Origin: Streptomyces sp. A1277
Lineage (GTDB): Bacteria; Actinomycetota; Actinomycetes; Streptomycetales; Streptomycetaceae
Length of the DNA stretch: 64,000 nucleotides
Direction: 5' to 3'
NCBI RefSeq assembly: GCF_004795015.1
Contig: NZ_SSBI01000008.1
Location: 101,245-165,244 of the forward strand
The translations under genes were made by a program, and so were the position numbers. The notes below the pieces were generated by a model that saw only the letters and a program-made list of their open reading frames with translations, made no database searches and was not told the origin of the DNA. Position 1 is the stretch's first letter, and every line of letters begins with the position of its first letter. Of the stretch, positions 8,125 to 17,116 are shown piece after piece.

Positions 8125-9236
8125 CCTTCGCGACCCGCATCACGACGGCCGAGCACCAATCGGTCACCGTCATCAGCCACACCTCGGCCATCACTGACTG
8201 GGTCAGCCGGTACATGGGCCAGTGGTGGACGGCTTCGGACGTCGACCCGGGCACGGTCATCGGTCCGGTGATCCATGCCGACGTCGATGAGGAACAGCAC
8301 GCCGCGCTCGGAGCCCGCGTGCTGGCCGGGCGGCCGGAAGAGGTCACGTACGCCACCGCCCCGATGCTGGTCATCCGCGACGGGACCGGACTTGTCACGG
8401 CTACGCAGCCGGACGACGGGTTGTCCTACGCACGGGACCCGGGCGCCGACCGTATGCGCATCGTCGGTGCCGATGAGACGGCCGTTGCCACCGCCACGGC
8501 CCGTCTTGCCAGGGAGGTCGTCCGAGGCCAGCTCCTCGCCGACGGCTGGCAGATCCTCCACGCATCGGCCGTCACACGGCCCACGGACGGCGCAACGCTC
8601 CTCGCGCTGGGAAACAAGGGCGCCGGCAAGACGACCACCGGGTTTCTGCTCGCCCGTACCGGCCTCCATCTCCTGGCCAACGACCGCGTGTTCGCCCGTT
8701 GCGACGGCGAAGTCATCCGCGTCCTGCCCTGGCCCAGCGCCGCCGCCATCGGCTTCGGGCTGCTCGACGCACTCGGCTGGTACGAGCCCGTGCGAGCCCG
8801 TGTCCGGGCCGGTGAACAGATGCATCCCACCCAGAAGCAGAAGGTGACCGACGCGCTTCTCACCGGCGACCGCACCCCGTTGTGGAAGACGTCGGGAGCC
8901 GAGATGAAGCCGCAGTTCTTTCCCGACCAGCTGGAATCCTGGCTCGGGCTGACGTTGGCCACCGAAGGGTACGTCGTCGGAATCCTCTTCCCGGAGATCG
9001 TTCCGGGTGCCGCCCCCGCACTGAACACGGCAGCCCGGGGCGTGACCGACGCCGACTTCTTCGGCTCGGCCACCGAGGACCGGTACCCGGACGTCTTCGG
9101 GCTCCTGCCCGCCGAATCTTCCACCAAGGCTCTCGCCGGCCACCTGGCCCAGCTCCCCCACCAAGCACTCACCATGAACCACGACCCCGAGGCGAGCACC
9201 GCCGTCCTGCTGGACGCCGTCGACGTCGTCCTCTGA
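8121..9236 (+). CDS. HPr-kinase-like P-loop ATPase
   Basis: A 371-residue protein. LLALGNKGAGKTTTGF (around base 8600) is a Walker A P-loop, followed by LLANDRVF, reminiscent of the HPr kinase C-terminal domain where an Asp follows a hydrophobic strand. The N-terminal ~150 residues are unrecognised. HPrK-like proteins outside the PTS are found as serine or peptide kinases in RiPP clusters and in other specialised loci; no HPr target or RiPP core peptide was recognised nearby. The gene starts with an ATGA overlap with the dehydrogenase gene and ends the operon; a hairpin follows immediately. Confidence 0.66.
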   Translation: MTFATRITTAEHQSVTVISHTSAITDWVSRYMGQWWTASDVDPGTVIGPVIHADVDEEQHAALGARVLAGRPEEVTYATAPMLVIRDGTGLVTATQPDDGLSYARDPGADRMRIVGADETAVATATARLAREVVRGQLLADGWQILHASAVTRPTDGATLLALGNKGAGKTTTGFLLARTGLHLLANDRVFARCDGEVIRVLPWPSAAAIGFGLLDALGWYEPVRARVRAGEQMHPTQKQKVTDALLTGDRTPLWKTSGAEMKPQFFPDQLESWLGLTLATEGYVVGILFPEIVPGAAPALNTAARGVTDADFFGSATEDRYPDVFGLLPAESSTKALAGHLAQLPHQALTMNHDPEASTAVLLDAVDVVL

Positions 9237-9245
9237 CACATGAAA

Positions 9246-9283
9246 GGGCGTGGAGTACGGGACCGTATCCGTGCTCCACGCCC
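9246..9283 (+). terminator. Terminator after the kinase/dehydrogenase operon
   Basis: GGGCGTGGAG (9246-9255) pairs with CTCCACGCCC (9274-9283). An inner TACGG/CCGTA pairing at 9256-9260 and 9263-9267 extends the structure with one bulge. It begins 10 bases after the stop at 9236. The remaining DNA up to 9484 shows no convincing gene. Confidence 0.7.
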
Positions 9284-9483
9284 TGGTTCAGGGAAAAGAA
9301 CAGGGACCGCGGCGGCGGCGCGAAGGGGGGTTGTCCGGTTCCTTCAGGTCAGGAAACCCGGGCCGCCCGCCCACGTACCACCGCACTGGCATCGCGCCAC
9401 CGCCGCGGCCTCGTCCTGCCCGTGCCGTGCGATTACCCCTCATCCGGGTGGACGCGTCGGCGCGGGCAGGGTTCGGGGGAGGT

Positions 9484-10941
9484 TCAGTCCTCGCGCAGGG
9501 CGCGGACCGCCTCCTCCACGCGCTTGCCGTATTCGGCGTCGGCCGCGTGGAAGTGGGCGAGGTTCTTCTCGATGACGTCGTCCCGGGTCACCTGGGACAG
9601 GCCGCCCGCGATGTTGGCGATCAGCCGGGCCTTCTCGTCGGCGGACATCAGCCGGTACAGCTCGCCCGCCTGGAAGAAGTCGTCGTCCTTGGTGTGGGCG
9701 GGCGCCTCGTGGGTGCCGGTCCAGCCCTGGACGGGCAGCGGGGCGGAGAGCACCGTGTCCGTCTGGGCGGGGCCCGCGTACGAGTTGGGCTCGTAGTTCT
9801 TGTCGTGGCGCGAGCCGTAGCGGGTGGCGTGGAGGCCGTCGCGGCCGTAGTTGTCGGCGGACGTCGCGCGCGGAGCGTTCACCGGGAGCTGGGTGTGGTT
9901 GATGCCCAGGCGGTAGCGCTGTGCGTCCGCGTAGGCGAACAGGCGGCCCTGGAGCATCTTGTCCGGGGACGGGCCGATGCCGGGCACGAAGTTGTTCGGG
10001 GAGAACGCGGCCTGCTCGACCTCGGCGAAGACGTTGTCCGGGTTGCGGTCCAGCACCAGCCGGCCCACCCGCTGCAACGGGTAGTCCGCGTGCGGCCAGA
10101 CCTTCGTCACGTCGAACGGGTTGAAGCGGTAGTCCGCGGCCTCGGCGGCCGGCATGAGCTGCACGTACAGCGTCCAGGACGGGTTCATGCCGCGCTCGAT
10201 GGCCTGGAGCAGGTCCGTCTGGTGCGAGTTGGCGTCCTTGCCGACGAGCTCGGCGGCCTGGTCGGCGGAGAGGCAGCGCACGCCCTGGTTCGTCTTGAAG
10301 TGGTACTTCACGAAGTACGCGTCACCCGCGGCGTTCGTCCACTGGTAGGTGTGGGAGCCGAAGCCGTTCATGTGGCGGTAGGAGGCGGGGATGCCCCGGT
10401 CGCCCATCAGCCAGGTGACCTGGTGCGTGGCCTCGGGGGAGTTCGCCCAGAAGTCCCAGACGTTGTCCGGCTCCTGACGGCCCGTGAACGGGTCGCGCTT
10501 CTGTGAGTGGATGAAATCGGGGAACTTGATCGGGTCCTTGATGAAGAAGACCGGGGTGTTGTTGCCGACGAGGTCGTAATTGCCGTCGTTCGTATAGAAC
10601 TTGAGCGCGAAGCCGCGCGGGTCGCGCACCGCGTCCGCGCCGCCCAGCGAGTCGGCGACCGTGGAGAAGCGCAGGAACGTCTCGGTGCGGCGGCCCACCT
10701 CGGAGAGGAAGTCGGCGCGGGTGAAGGCGGTGACGTCGTCGGTCACCTCGAAGTAGCCGTACGCGCCGGAGCCCCTGGCGTGCACCACGCGCTCCGGGAT
10801 GCGCTCCCGGTTGAAGCGGGCGAGCTTCTCCAGGAGGTGGCCGTCCTGGAGGAGGATCGGGCCTCCGGCACCCGCGGTGGCGGAGTTCTGGTTGTCGGCG
10901 ACCGGGGCGCCGGACTCGGTCGTAAGCACACGCTGCGTCAT
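9484..10941 (-). CDS. katA: Catalase (monofunctional haem catalase)
   Basis: A 485-residue small-subunit catalase. [13 protein letters not shown] contains the distal His, [26 protein letters not shown] includes the haem-contact region, and [14 protein letters not shown] carries the proximal Tyr. The start at 10941 (MTQRVLTTE) matches typical clade-3 catalases; a longer in-frame extension has no homology. It degrades hydrogen peroxide, the by-product of the uricase encoded at 23.7 kb. A 17-bp palindrome identical to the one upstream of uraD lies 100 bases before the start, suggesting co-regulation with ureide catabolism rather than (or in addition to) oxidative-stress control. Confidence 0.93.
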   Translation of the reverse strand: MTQRVLTTESGAPVADNQNSATAGAGGPILLQDGHLLEKLARFNRERIPERVVHARGSGAYGYFEVTDDVTAFTRADFLSEVGRRTETFLRFSTVADSLGGADAVRDPRGFALKFYTNDGNYDLVGNNTPVFFIKDPIKFPDFIHSQKRDPFTGRQEPDNVWDFWANSPEATHQVTWLMGDRGIPASYRHMNGFGSHTYQWTNAAGDAYFVKYHFKTNQGVRCLSADQAAELVGKDANSHQTDLLQAIERGMNPSWTLYVQLMPAAEAADYRFNPFDVTKVWPHADYPLQRVGRLVLDRNPDNVFAEVEQAAFSPNNFVPGIGPSPDKMLQGRLFAYADAQRYRLGINHTQLPVNAPRATSADNYGRDGLHATRYGSRHDKNYEPNSYAGPAQTDTVLSAPLPVQGWTGTHEAPAHTKDDDFFQAGELYRLMSADEKARLIANIAGGLSQVTRDDVIEKNLAHFHAADAEYGKRVEEAVRALRED

Positions 10942-11033
10942 GGTGTCGGGGCGACCTTCCGTACGGGGGCTGCTGAACTGCGACGGCCTGGGGCCGGAGT
11001 GCGGGGTGTGTCCGGAGCGTAAGTACGCCCCGC

Positions 11034-11057
11034 GCACGGCGTCAACAGTTTGTTGAA
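11034..11057 (-). promoter_or_regulatory. Ureide-regulon operator and katA -35
   Basis: GTCAACAGTTTGTTGAA at 11041-11057 is the exact reverse complement of the 17-mer upstream of uraD at 22621-22637. On the minus strand its right end contains TTGAC, giving a -35 hexamer TTGACG; TACGCT follows after an 18-base spacer as a possible -10. An IclR-type regulator is the likely ligand, AllR being encoded at 46.1 kb. Confidence 0.65.
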
Positions 11058-11084
11058 ATTCGTGGTGGGAGGGTGAGGAGGGTG

Positions 11085-11146
11085 TTCCGGACGGTGCCGG
11101 CGCCTGGGCGCGACAGGACAGGTGTCAGCGCCGGCACCGTCCGGAA
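11085..11146 (-). terminator. Terminator of the hyi-glxR operon
   Basis: A 19-bp perfect inverted repeat: TTCCGGACGGTGCCGGCGC at 11085-11103 and its complement at 11128-11146, with a 24-base loop. It lies just downstream of glxR (minus strand) and insulates katA from it. Confidence 0.75.
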
Positions 11147-11180
11147 GTCTGGGGAGTGGAGGGGAGGGGAGCGGCCGGGA

Positions 11181-12080
11181 TCAGCCCTGGACGGGCAGAC
11201 CGGAGAGGCGCTCGACCGAGCGCAGCAGCGCCGAGTGGTCCAGGCCGCCGTCGCCCTGCGTGCGCAGCGAGGCGACGAGCTGGGCGACCACACCGCCGAC
11301 CGGCAGCGCCGCGCCGACGTTGCGGGCAGCGTCCGTGACGATGCCCATGTCCTTGTGGTGCAGGTCGATCCGGAAGCCGGGGGCGAAGTCCCGGTTGAGG
11401 AAGTTGTCCTTCTTGCGGGTCAGGACCGTCGAGCCGGCCAGGCCGCCGTTGAGGACGTCGAGTGCGGCGGTGAGGTCGACGCCGGACTTCTCCAGGAAGA
11501 CCACGGCCTCGGCGCACGCCTGGATGTTGACCGCGACGATCAGCTGGTTGGCGGCCTTCACCGTCTGGCCCGAGCCGTGCGGGCCGCACAGCACGATGGT
11601 CTTGCCGAGCGCTTCGAGCAGCGGCTTGGCCGCGTCGAAGTCGGCCTGCTCGCCGCCCACCATGATGGACAGCACGGCCTCGATCGCACCGGCCTCACCG
11701 CCGGAGACGGGGGCGTCCAGGACTCGGATGCCCTTCTCGGCGGCGCGCTTCGCGAGGTCCACGGAGGTCTGCGGAGTGATCGAGGACATGTCGATCAGCA
11801 GTGCGCCGCGCCTCGCGTTCTCCAGGATGCCGTCGGGGCCGTACGCGACGGCCTCGACCTGCGGGGATGCGGGCACCATCGTGATGACCACGTCCGCGTC
11901 CCCGACCGCCTCGGCTATCGAGGAGGCGCCGGTGCCGCCGGCCGCGGCCAGCCGGTCGACCTTGTCCCGCTCCAGGGTGTAACCGGTGACGTCGTACCCG
12001 GCCTTGATCAGGTTCTCGGACATGGGCGAGCCCATGATGCCGAGACCGATCCACGCAACCTTGGGGAGGTTGTTGCTCAT
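11181..12080 (-). CDS. glxR: Tartronate semialdehyde reductase (2-hydroxy-3-oxopropionate reductase)
   Basis: A 299-residue beta-hydroxyacid dehydrogenase. WIGLGIMGSPMSENL is the NAD(P)-binding signature, LDAPVSGGEAGA the substrate loop, and GSGQTVKAANQL carries the catalytic Lys. It reduces tartronate semialdehyde made by Gcl to D-glycerate. The length is normal for the family and the start has no competitor. It follows hyi by 44 bases on the same strand, so the two are co-transcribed. Together with gcl at the window edge they complete the glycerate route from glyoxylate. Confidence 0.92.
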   Translation of the reverse strand: MSNNLPKVAWIGLGIMGSPMSENLIKAGYDVTGYTLERDKVDRLAAAGGTGASSIAEAVGDADVVITMVPASPQVEAVAYGPDGILENARRGALLIDMSSITPQTSVDLAKRAAEKGIRVLDAPVSGGEAGAIEAVLSIMVGGEQADFDAAKPLLEALGKTIVLCGPHGSGQTVKAANQLIVAVNIQACAEAVVFLEKSGVDLTAALDVLNGGLAGSTVLTRKKDNFLNRDFAPGFRIDLHHKDMGIVTDAARNVGAALPVGGVVAQLVASLRTQGDGGLDHSALLRSVERLSGLPVQG

Positions 12081-12124
12081 GAGGGTGCCTTCCGATCAGC
12101 GTGTACAGGGGGCTCCCGCCGCCC

Positions 12125-12964
12125 TCAGGGGGCGGGCCGCGCGGCGGCCGGGAGCCAGTCGAAGGAGTCGGCGCTCGGGCGGTCGCCGGGCTTGTACTCC
12201 AGCCCGACCCAGCCCTCGTATCCGGCCTTCGTCAGCACGTCGAGGTGCTGCTCCAGGGGGAGGGAGCCGGTGCCGGGCGCGCCGCGGCCCGGGTTGTCGG
12301 CGATCTGGACGTGACCGGTCTTGTCGGCGTACGCGGAGATGACCTGGCTCAGGTTCTCGCCGTTCATCGACAGGTGGTACAGGTCCAGCAGGAACTTCGC
12401 GTTGCCGAGGCCGGTCGCGGCGTTGACCCGGTCCACGACCTCGATCCCGGCCGTTGCGCTCACCAGCGGGTAGCGCGGGGACTCCGGCGCGTTCAGGGTC
12501 TCGATCAGCAGCACCGCGCCGATCCGGTCGGCGGCGCGGGCCGCCAGCACCAGGTTCTCCAGGGCCAGTTCGTCCTGCGCGGCGGGGTCGACGCCGTCGA
12601 CCCGGTTGCCGTAGAGCGCGTTGAGAGCCTTGCAGCCGACCGAGGCGGCGAAGCCGGCCGCCACCTCGATATTGGCCCGGAAGCGGTCCGACTCCGTACC
12701 GGGCACGGAGAGCGCGCCGCGGTCGGGGCCGGGGAGCTGTCCGGCGTAGAAGTTCAGGCCGACCAGCTGCGTGCCGGCGTCGTCGAGCGCCTTCTTGAGC
12801 GCATCGAGCTCGGCCTGCTCGGGGGTGGGGGTCTCGACCCAAGGCCACCACAGCTCGACCGCGGTGAAGCCGGCCGCGGCGGCTGCCGCGGGCCGCTCCA
12901 GGAGCGGGAGTTCCGTGAAGAGGATCGAGAGGTTCACATCGAAGCGCTGGTCCGGGTAGCCCAT
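12125..12964 (-). CDS. hyi: Hydroxypyruvate isomerase
   Basis: A 279-residue TIM-barrel protein of the Hyi/xylose-isomerase-like family. It starts GYPDQRFDVNLSILFTELP, has VELWWPWVETPTPEQ, then LIETLNAPESPRYPL with a metal-binding Glu, DLYHLSMNGEN with Asp/His ligands, and HVQIADNPGRGAPGTG with further ligands. It interconverts hydroxypyruvate and tartronate semialdehyde. It is the first gene of the hyi-glxR operon. Its short leader holds two 17-bp palindromes that overlap the predicted transcription start. Confidence 0.9.
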   Translation of the reverse strand: MGYPDQRFDVNLSILFTELPLLERPAAAAAAGFTAVELWWPWVETPTPEQAELDALKKALDDAGTQLVGLNFYAGQLPGPDRGALSVPGTESDRFRANIEVAAGFAASVGCKALNALYGNRVDGVDPAAQDELALENLVLAARAADRIGAVLLIETLNAPESPRYPLVSATAGIEVVDRVNAATGLGNAKFLLDLYHLSMNGENLSQVISAYADKTGHVQIADNPGRGAPGTGSLPLEQHLDVLTKAGYEGWVGLEYKPGDRPSADSFDWLPAAARPAP

Positions 12965-12980
12965 GAGGGTTTCGGCGCTC

Positions 12981-13046
12981 CTTCCGTATTGCGGAAGTTA
13001 GTTTCTGCTTAACGGAAGATTGCCCAAAGGGTGGCGGGGCTGTCAA
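12981..13046 (-). promoter_or_regulatory. hyi-glxR promoter with two tandem 17-bp palindromes
   Basis: On the minus strand TTGACA (13041-13046) and CAATCT (13017-13022) form a -35/-10 pair with an 18-base spacer. Downstream lie CTTCCGTATTGCGGAAG (12981-12997) and TTTCTGCTTAACGGAAG (13002-13018), both of the form YTTCY-N7-GGAAG, over the expected start site. This is a repressor-operator layout. The same motif occurs at aceB (41086-41102) and, degenerate, at allR (47037-47073). Confidence 0.6.
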
Positions 13047-13160
13047 GGGGCTGCCCGGAATTCGACCCGGTCAGGAGGGGCCTCACCCCGCTCCGGACAG
13101 GCGAAAGGCGGGGCGGAGGCCCCTCGGCCGTCCGCCCCGCCCGCTCGTCGTGCTACCGGC

Positions 13161-14594
13161 TCACCCGGCCGGAACCGTGTCCTGGAACGTCGTCCCCGCC
13201 GCGCGGTAGGCGCTGACCCGGGCGTTCACCTGGGCCGGGGTGAGCACCTGGTCCTTCACGTGCAGGACGTAGTCCACCTGCTGGTCGTACGCGCGGGGCG
13301 CCGTGCTCGTCTGCCCGGCCAGGTCGATCAGCCACTGGTTGAAGTTGATCGACATGCCCCGCTCCGGCAGGTACGCGGCGCCGTGCGTGCCGAACACCTG
13401 GCCGTCGATGGAGTACGTGATCTCGCTGTTGTCGATGGTCACGACCAGGTCGTGCCAGCCGGCGTAGCTCTGCCGGGACTCGGTGTGCTCGTTGACGGCC
13501 TCCCAGGGGTCGGGCCGGTAGGTCTCCCACGAGGTCGTGTACAGGATGTTGCCGCTCTCGCCCCAGCCGCCGTTGGGCAGGTACTCGAAGTCGTACTCCG
13601 CGTAGTCGTCCGCCATCGGCGCCTTGAGGTCGTTGATGGTGAAGAACGTCTGGACGAGGTGGTCGCCGTCCGGGCCCGACTTCGGCGCGTCCTCGAACTT
13701 CACCCGCGCCGCGTAGGTGCCGTTGCGGAACTTCATGGACTGGGTCAGGATCTCGGTCTGCTTGGTCGACTCACCGCTGCCCGCCGTCGACGTCTCCAGG
13801 TTCATGATGGAGTTGCCGCTCTCGGTGGCGAACGTGACGTTCTCCGGCGCCCAGGTGGCGCCCGGCACCCCGGGCCCACCGGAGTTGGAGCGGACGCTCC
13901 AGCCGTGCGCGGCGATCTGCGGATCGGTGTGGCCGCTGTAGTCGAAGTCGTCGAAGAGCGTCGGCGCGTCCTCCGGCGGATCGGTCGGGTCGGTCGGGTC
14001 GGTGGGGTCGGTGGGGGTGTTGCCCTCGGGGGCCTGGCCCCAGACCGTGGCCCCGCCCAGCTGCGCGGTCACCTTCGACCAGTCGGCGTACGCGGTCGCG
14101 CCGGCGCCGAAGGAGTAGTCGTCGCTCTGCACCAGCGGCTGCCAGCTCGACCGGTAGAACCGCAGCTGCATGTCACCGGTGTCGGCACCCGGTGCCAGCG
14201 AGCCCGCGCCGGAGGTGAAGCCGATCTCCAGGTAGCGGTCGGCGGTGGCGGTCGGGGACGCGAGCGTGCCGAAGGTCCCGGTGATGTTCCCGCAGCCCTT
14301 CACCGCCCAGGAGCAGGCGAACCGGTAGGCGTCGCCCGCCGCCTCGCCCTTGAAGTAGTAGCGGACCTTGACGTCGCTGAGCTGCACGGACCCGCTGCCG
14401 GTGTTGCGCACCTTCAGCCAGGGTTCGCTCTGGTCGGCCGTGGCCCCGGACGCGCCGGTGCGGTACTGCACGGCGAGCGGTCCGTCGGCGGCGCTCGCCG
14501 TCGTGGGGACCGCGGCCAGTGCCGTACAGCCCAGCGCCACGGTGACGGCGGCCGCGGCGGCAGCGCGCATCCGGCTCTTCGCGAGTGGCTTCAT
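13161..14594 (-). CDS. Secreted CBM3-GH16 glycan hydrolase
   Basis: A 477-residue exported enzyme. Residues 1-~35 are a signal peptide (MKPLAKSRMRAAAAAAVTVA... ending near ASA-AD). Residues ~40-190 are a CBM3-type cellulose-binding module (LAVQYRTG...SEPWLKVRNTG...VRYYF...DWSKVTAQLGG). A Pro-Thr-Asp linker of four PTD units follows, then a GH16 domain with catalytic EYDFEY (E-x-D-x-E) near base 13590. GH16 enzymes cut beta-1,3 or beta-1,3-1,4 glucans or marine galactans; which applies here is not visible. The start has GGAAAGGAAC upstream. It is probably the last gene of the sugar-import operon. Confidence 0.83.
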   Translation of the reverse strand: MKPLAKSRMRAAAAAAVTVALGCTALAAVPTTASAADGPLAVQYRTGASGATADQSEPWLKVRNTGSGSVQLSDVKVRYYFKGEAAGDAYRFACSWAVKGCGNITGTFGTLASPTATADRYLEIGFTSGAGSLAPGADTGDMQLRFYRSSWQPLVQSDDYSFGAGATAYADWSKVTAQLGGATVWGQAPEGNTPTDPTDPTDPTDPPEDAPTLFDDFDYSGHTDPQIAAHGWSVRSNSGGPGVPGATWAPENVTFATESGNSIMNLETSTAGSGESTKQTEILTQSMKFRNGTYAARVKFEDAPKSGPDGDHLVQTFFTINDLKAPMADDYAEYDFEYLPNGGWGESGNILYTTSWETYRPDPWEAVNEHTESRQSYAGWHDLVVTIDNSEITYSIDGQVFGTHGAAYLPERGMSINFNQWLIDLAGQTSTAPRAYDQQVDYVLHVKDQVLTPAQVNARVSAYRAAGTTFQDTVPAG

Positions 14595-14647
14595 CTGCCT
14601 GTTCCTTTCCGGAACGGTCGTGGGGGAGTGGGTATTCGATCGGGTGT

Positions 14648-16240
14648 TCACTGGGGTGGCGCTGTTCCTGGGGAGGCTGCCGTGAGCGGCCTTGGGCTCA
14701 GGGGCCGGTAGCGGACGCCGAGGGCGTCCAGCCGGGCCAGGTGCGGGCCGAGGCGCGAGACGAATCCGGGCCAGTCGCCGGGGCCGCCCGACCAGGCGCG
14801 GTCCGCCAGCGCGCACAGCCGCGGATACGTCCGGTACTCGATCCGGTCCGGGGTGCGCGCGTACTCGGTCCACAACTGGGCCTGCGTACCGAGGAGCCGG
14901 CCGGCGTCGGCCGGGTCCCAGTCGTCGGTGAGCGACCGGTCGCCGTGGACCGTGCGCAGGCCGACCGGCGGGCCCGGCTGCGCAAGCGGTTCGCCGGGAT
15001 CGGCGGACTCGGCGTAGTCGAGGTAGGTGGCCCGGTAGTGCGCGGCGACCACCTGGTGGCCGCGGCGGGCGGCGGCGCGGGCGTGGGCCGGGTCGCGCCA
15101 GGTCATCACGGTGAATTCGAGGGGGAGTTCGGTGCCGGTCTCCGCCCAGCCGACCGGGGTGCGGCCCCGCTCGGTCACGAAGGACCCGATCCGGCCCATG
15201 AACCAGCCGTGCAGCGCCCGCGCGTCCGCCAGCCCCTCCGCGGCGGCCCGCTCCCGGGCGGCCGGGCTGTTCTCCCACTCGGTCGTCGGGCACTCGTCGC
15301 CCCCGACGTGGATGTACGGCGAGGGGAAGACGTCCATGACCTCCTCCAGCACCGTCCGGCAGAAGTCGAAGACCTCCTCGTGGACGCCGAACACCGTGTC
15401 GCAGACGCCCCAGCGGGTCCACACGCCCAGCCGCCGCGAGGGATCGTTGCCCAGCTCCGGATGGGCGGCGAGGGCCGCGCGCACATGGCCCGGCATCTCG
15501 ATCTCCGGCACCACCCGCACCCCGCGCGCCGCCGCGTACCGGACGAGGTCGCGCAGTTCCTGCCGGGTGTACGCCCCCGAGTGCGGCACCCCGTCGAACA
15601 TCTCGGGAACGCCGCCCGGGGGCCCCGCCATCGACTGGCTGCGGTGGCCACCGATCCCGGTGAGCTTCGGGTAGGCGGCGACGGGCATCCGCCAGCCCTG
15701 GTCGTCGGTGAGGTGGAGGTGCAGCGTGTTGAGCTTGTGCAGCGCCATCAGGTCCACGTACCGGCGCAGGTAGGAGACCGGCTGGAAGTGCCGGGCGACG
15801 TCCAGCATCGTGCCGCGCCACGGGTGCGCGGGCACATCGCTGATCTCCACGCAGGGCAGCGTCCACGGCCCGCCGCGCCGGTCCGCCCCGGACAGTGTCT
15901 CGGCGGGCAGGAGCTGCCGCAGCGTCTGGACCCCGCACAGCAGGCCGGCCGGCCGGGCCGCCCGCAGCAGGACCGTGTCCGGGCCGATGGTGAGCCCGTA
16001 CCCCTCCTCGCCGAGGCCGCTCAGCTGCGGGTCCAGGGCCAGCACGATGCGGCCGGTGGCGGAGGGGGGCAGCGGCAGCCCGGTGGCGGGGGCGAGCAGG
16101 GTGCGCAGCAGGTTGGCCGCGTCCTCCGCGCCGGGGTAGGCGCGGATCGAGGTGTCCGGGGCGAGGGTGAAGCGGCCGGGGCGGGAGGAGACCTTGTGCG
16201 GCCGGGGGACGAGGGAGTGTTCGGGGCGGGGTGCGGGCAT
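14648..16240 (-). CDS. Beta-N-acetylhexosaminidase, family GH20
   Basis: A 530-residue GH20 enzyme. An N-terminal GH20b-like domain (LVPRPHKVSSRPGRFTLAP) precedes the TIM barrel; WRGTMLDVARHF and LHLHLTDDQGWRMP are the usual substrate strands, and YIHVGGDECP holds the catalytic Asp-Glu pair. No signal peptide is visible, so it probably acts in the cytoplasm on imported GlcNAc-containing oligosaccharides. It lies between the GH16 gene (53-base gap) and the ABC permeases (33-base gap), all on one strand. The substrate is therefore likely a chitobiose-like or N-acetylhexosaminide ligand brought in by the neighbouring transporter. Confidence 0.9.
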   Translation of the reverse strand: MPAPRPEHSLVPRPHKVSSRPGRFTLAPDTSIRAYPGAEDAANLLRTLLAPATGLPLPPSATGRIVLALDPQLSGLGEEGYGLTIGPDTVLLRAARPAGLLCGVQTLRQLLPAETLSGADRRGGPWTLPCVEISDVPAHPWRGTMLDVARHFQPVSYLRRYVDLMALHKLNTLHLHLTDDQGWRMPVAAYPKLTGIGGHRSQSMAGPPGGVPEMFDGVPHSGAYTRQELRDLVRYAAARGVRVVPEIEMPGHVRAALAAHPELGNDPSRRLGVWTRWGVCDTVFGVHEEVFDFCRTVLEEVMDVFPSPYIHVGGDECPTTEWENSPAARERAAAEGLADARALHGWFMGRIGSFVTERGRTPVGWAETGTELPLEFTVMTWRDPAHARAAARRGHQVVAAHYRATYLDYAESADPGEPLAQPGPPVGLRTVHGDRSLTDDWDPADAGRLLGTQAQLWTEYARTPDRIEYRTYPRLCALADRAWSGGPGDWPGFVSRLGPHLARLDALGVRYRPLSPRPLTAASPGTAPPQ

Positions 16241-16273
16241 GCGGGACCTCCGGGGTGGGAGCTGGGTCGTCGG

Positions 16274-17116
16274 TCAGCCCTTGACGGCGCCGGCCGCGAA
16301 GCCGGAGGTGACATGGCGCTGGAGCAGCAGGAAGACCACCAGCGCGGGCAGGGCGAACAGGGTGGAGGCGGCCATGGTGGCGCCCCAGTCGGTGCCGAAG
16401 GTGTTCTGGAAGGAGGACAGCCAGACCGGCAGGGTGCGGCTGTCCTGGTGCTTGATGATCAGGAAGTTGGCGTACGCGAACTCGTTCCAGGCGGTGATGA
16501 AGCCGAACAGCGAGGTGGCCATGAGCCCAGGCGCCAGCAGCGGCAGCGCCACCTTCCGGAAGGCGCCGGTCCTGGTGCACCCGTCGACCTGGGCCGCCTC
16601 CTCCAGCTCCGGCGGGATCGTCCCGATGAAGCCGCGCAGCACGATCACCGAGAACGGCAGGGTGACCATGAAGTAGACGAGGGTGAGCGTGGGCAGCCGG
16701 TCCAGCATGTCCGTGTCGCGGGAGATGATGTAGATCGGGATGATCAGCGACTCCCACGGCGCCATCTGGGCGATGAAGACCATCAGCATGAACTGCCGCC
16801 GGCCCTTCCACCGGAGCCGGGCCACCGCGTACGCCGACGCCAGCGCGACGACCAGCGCGAGCAGGATCGAACTCACCGTCACCAGGATGCTGTTGCGCCA
16901 GAAGAGCCCGAACCCGTCGGCCTGCACGGCGGTCCGGAAGTGGTCGAGGGTCCAGGTGTGCGGGAAGAGCTGCGGATCGGTGGACTGGATGTCCCGGGAC
17001 GGTTTGAACGCGGTGGAGATCATCCAGTAGACGGGGAACAGGCAGACCAGGACGGTCAGTACGGCGGCGGTGTTCAGCGGCAGCCGCCGCATGAGCGGGG
17101 TACGGGCACGGCTCAT
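16274..17116 (-). CDS. Carbohydrate ABC transporter permease (MalG type)
   Basis: A 280-residue inner-membrane permease with six predicted spans (from LNTAAVLTVLVCLFPVYWMI to LFALPALVVFLLLQR). The cytoplasmic EAA loop reads PPELEEAAQVDGCTRTGAFRKVALPLLAPG, the docking site for the ATPase. The ATG at 17114-17116 overlaps the stop of the upstream permease by 4 bases. With 17113-18105 it forms a heterodimeric CUT1 channel. No ATPase gene is in the operon, as in other Streptomyces sugar importers that share the multitask ATPase MsiK. Confidence 0.9.
   Translation of the reverse strand: MSRARTPLMRRLPLNTAAVLTVLVCLFPVYWMISTAFKPSRDIQSTDPQLFPHTWTLDHFRTAVQADGFGLFWRNSILVTVSSILLALVVALASAYAVARLRWKGRRQFMLMVFIAQMAPWESLIIPIYIISRDTDMLDRLPTLTLVYFMVTLPFSVIVLRGFIGTIPPELEEAAQVDGCTRTGAFRKVALPLLAPGLMATSLFGFITAWNEFAYANFLIIKHQDSRTLPVWLSSFQNTFGTDWGATMAASTLFALPALVVFLLLQRHVTSGFAAGAVKG

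Noticed and set aside
5126..9236. RiPP precursor peptide for the HPrK-like kinase operon
   Set aside because: The gaps (5126-5259, 5983-6037 and after 9236) were read for short ORFs with ribosome sites; none convincing was found.
13980..14020. Short tandem GGTCGG-type DNA repeat as a regulatory element
   Set aside because: It is the codon pattern of the Pro-Thr-Asp linker inside the GH16 protein.
13161..16811. A 1216-codon open frame on the minus strand
   Set aside because: Only its last 477 codons (from 14594) encode a recognisable protein; the rest lies out of frame under GH20 and permease genes and reflects high-GC third-position bias.
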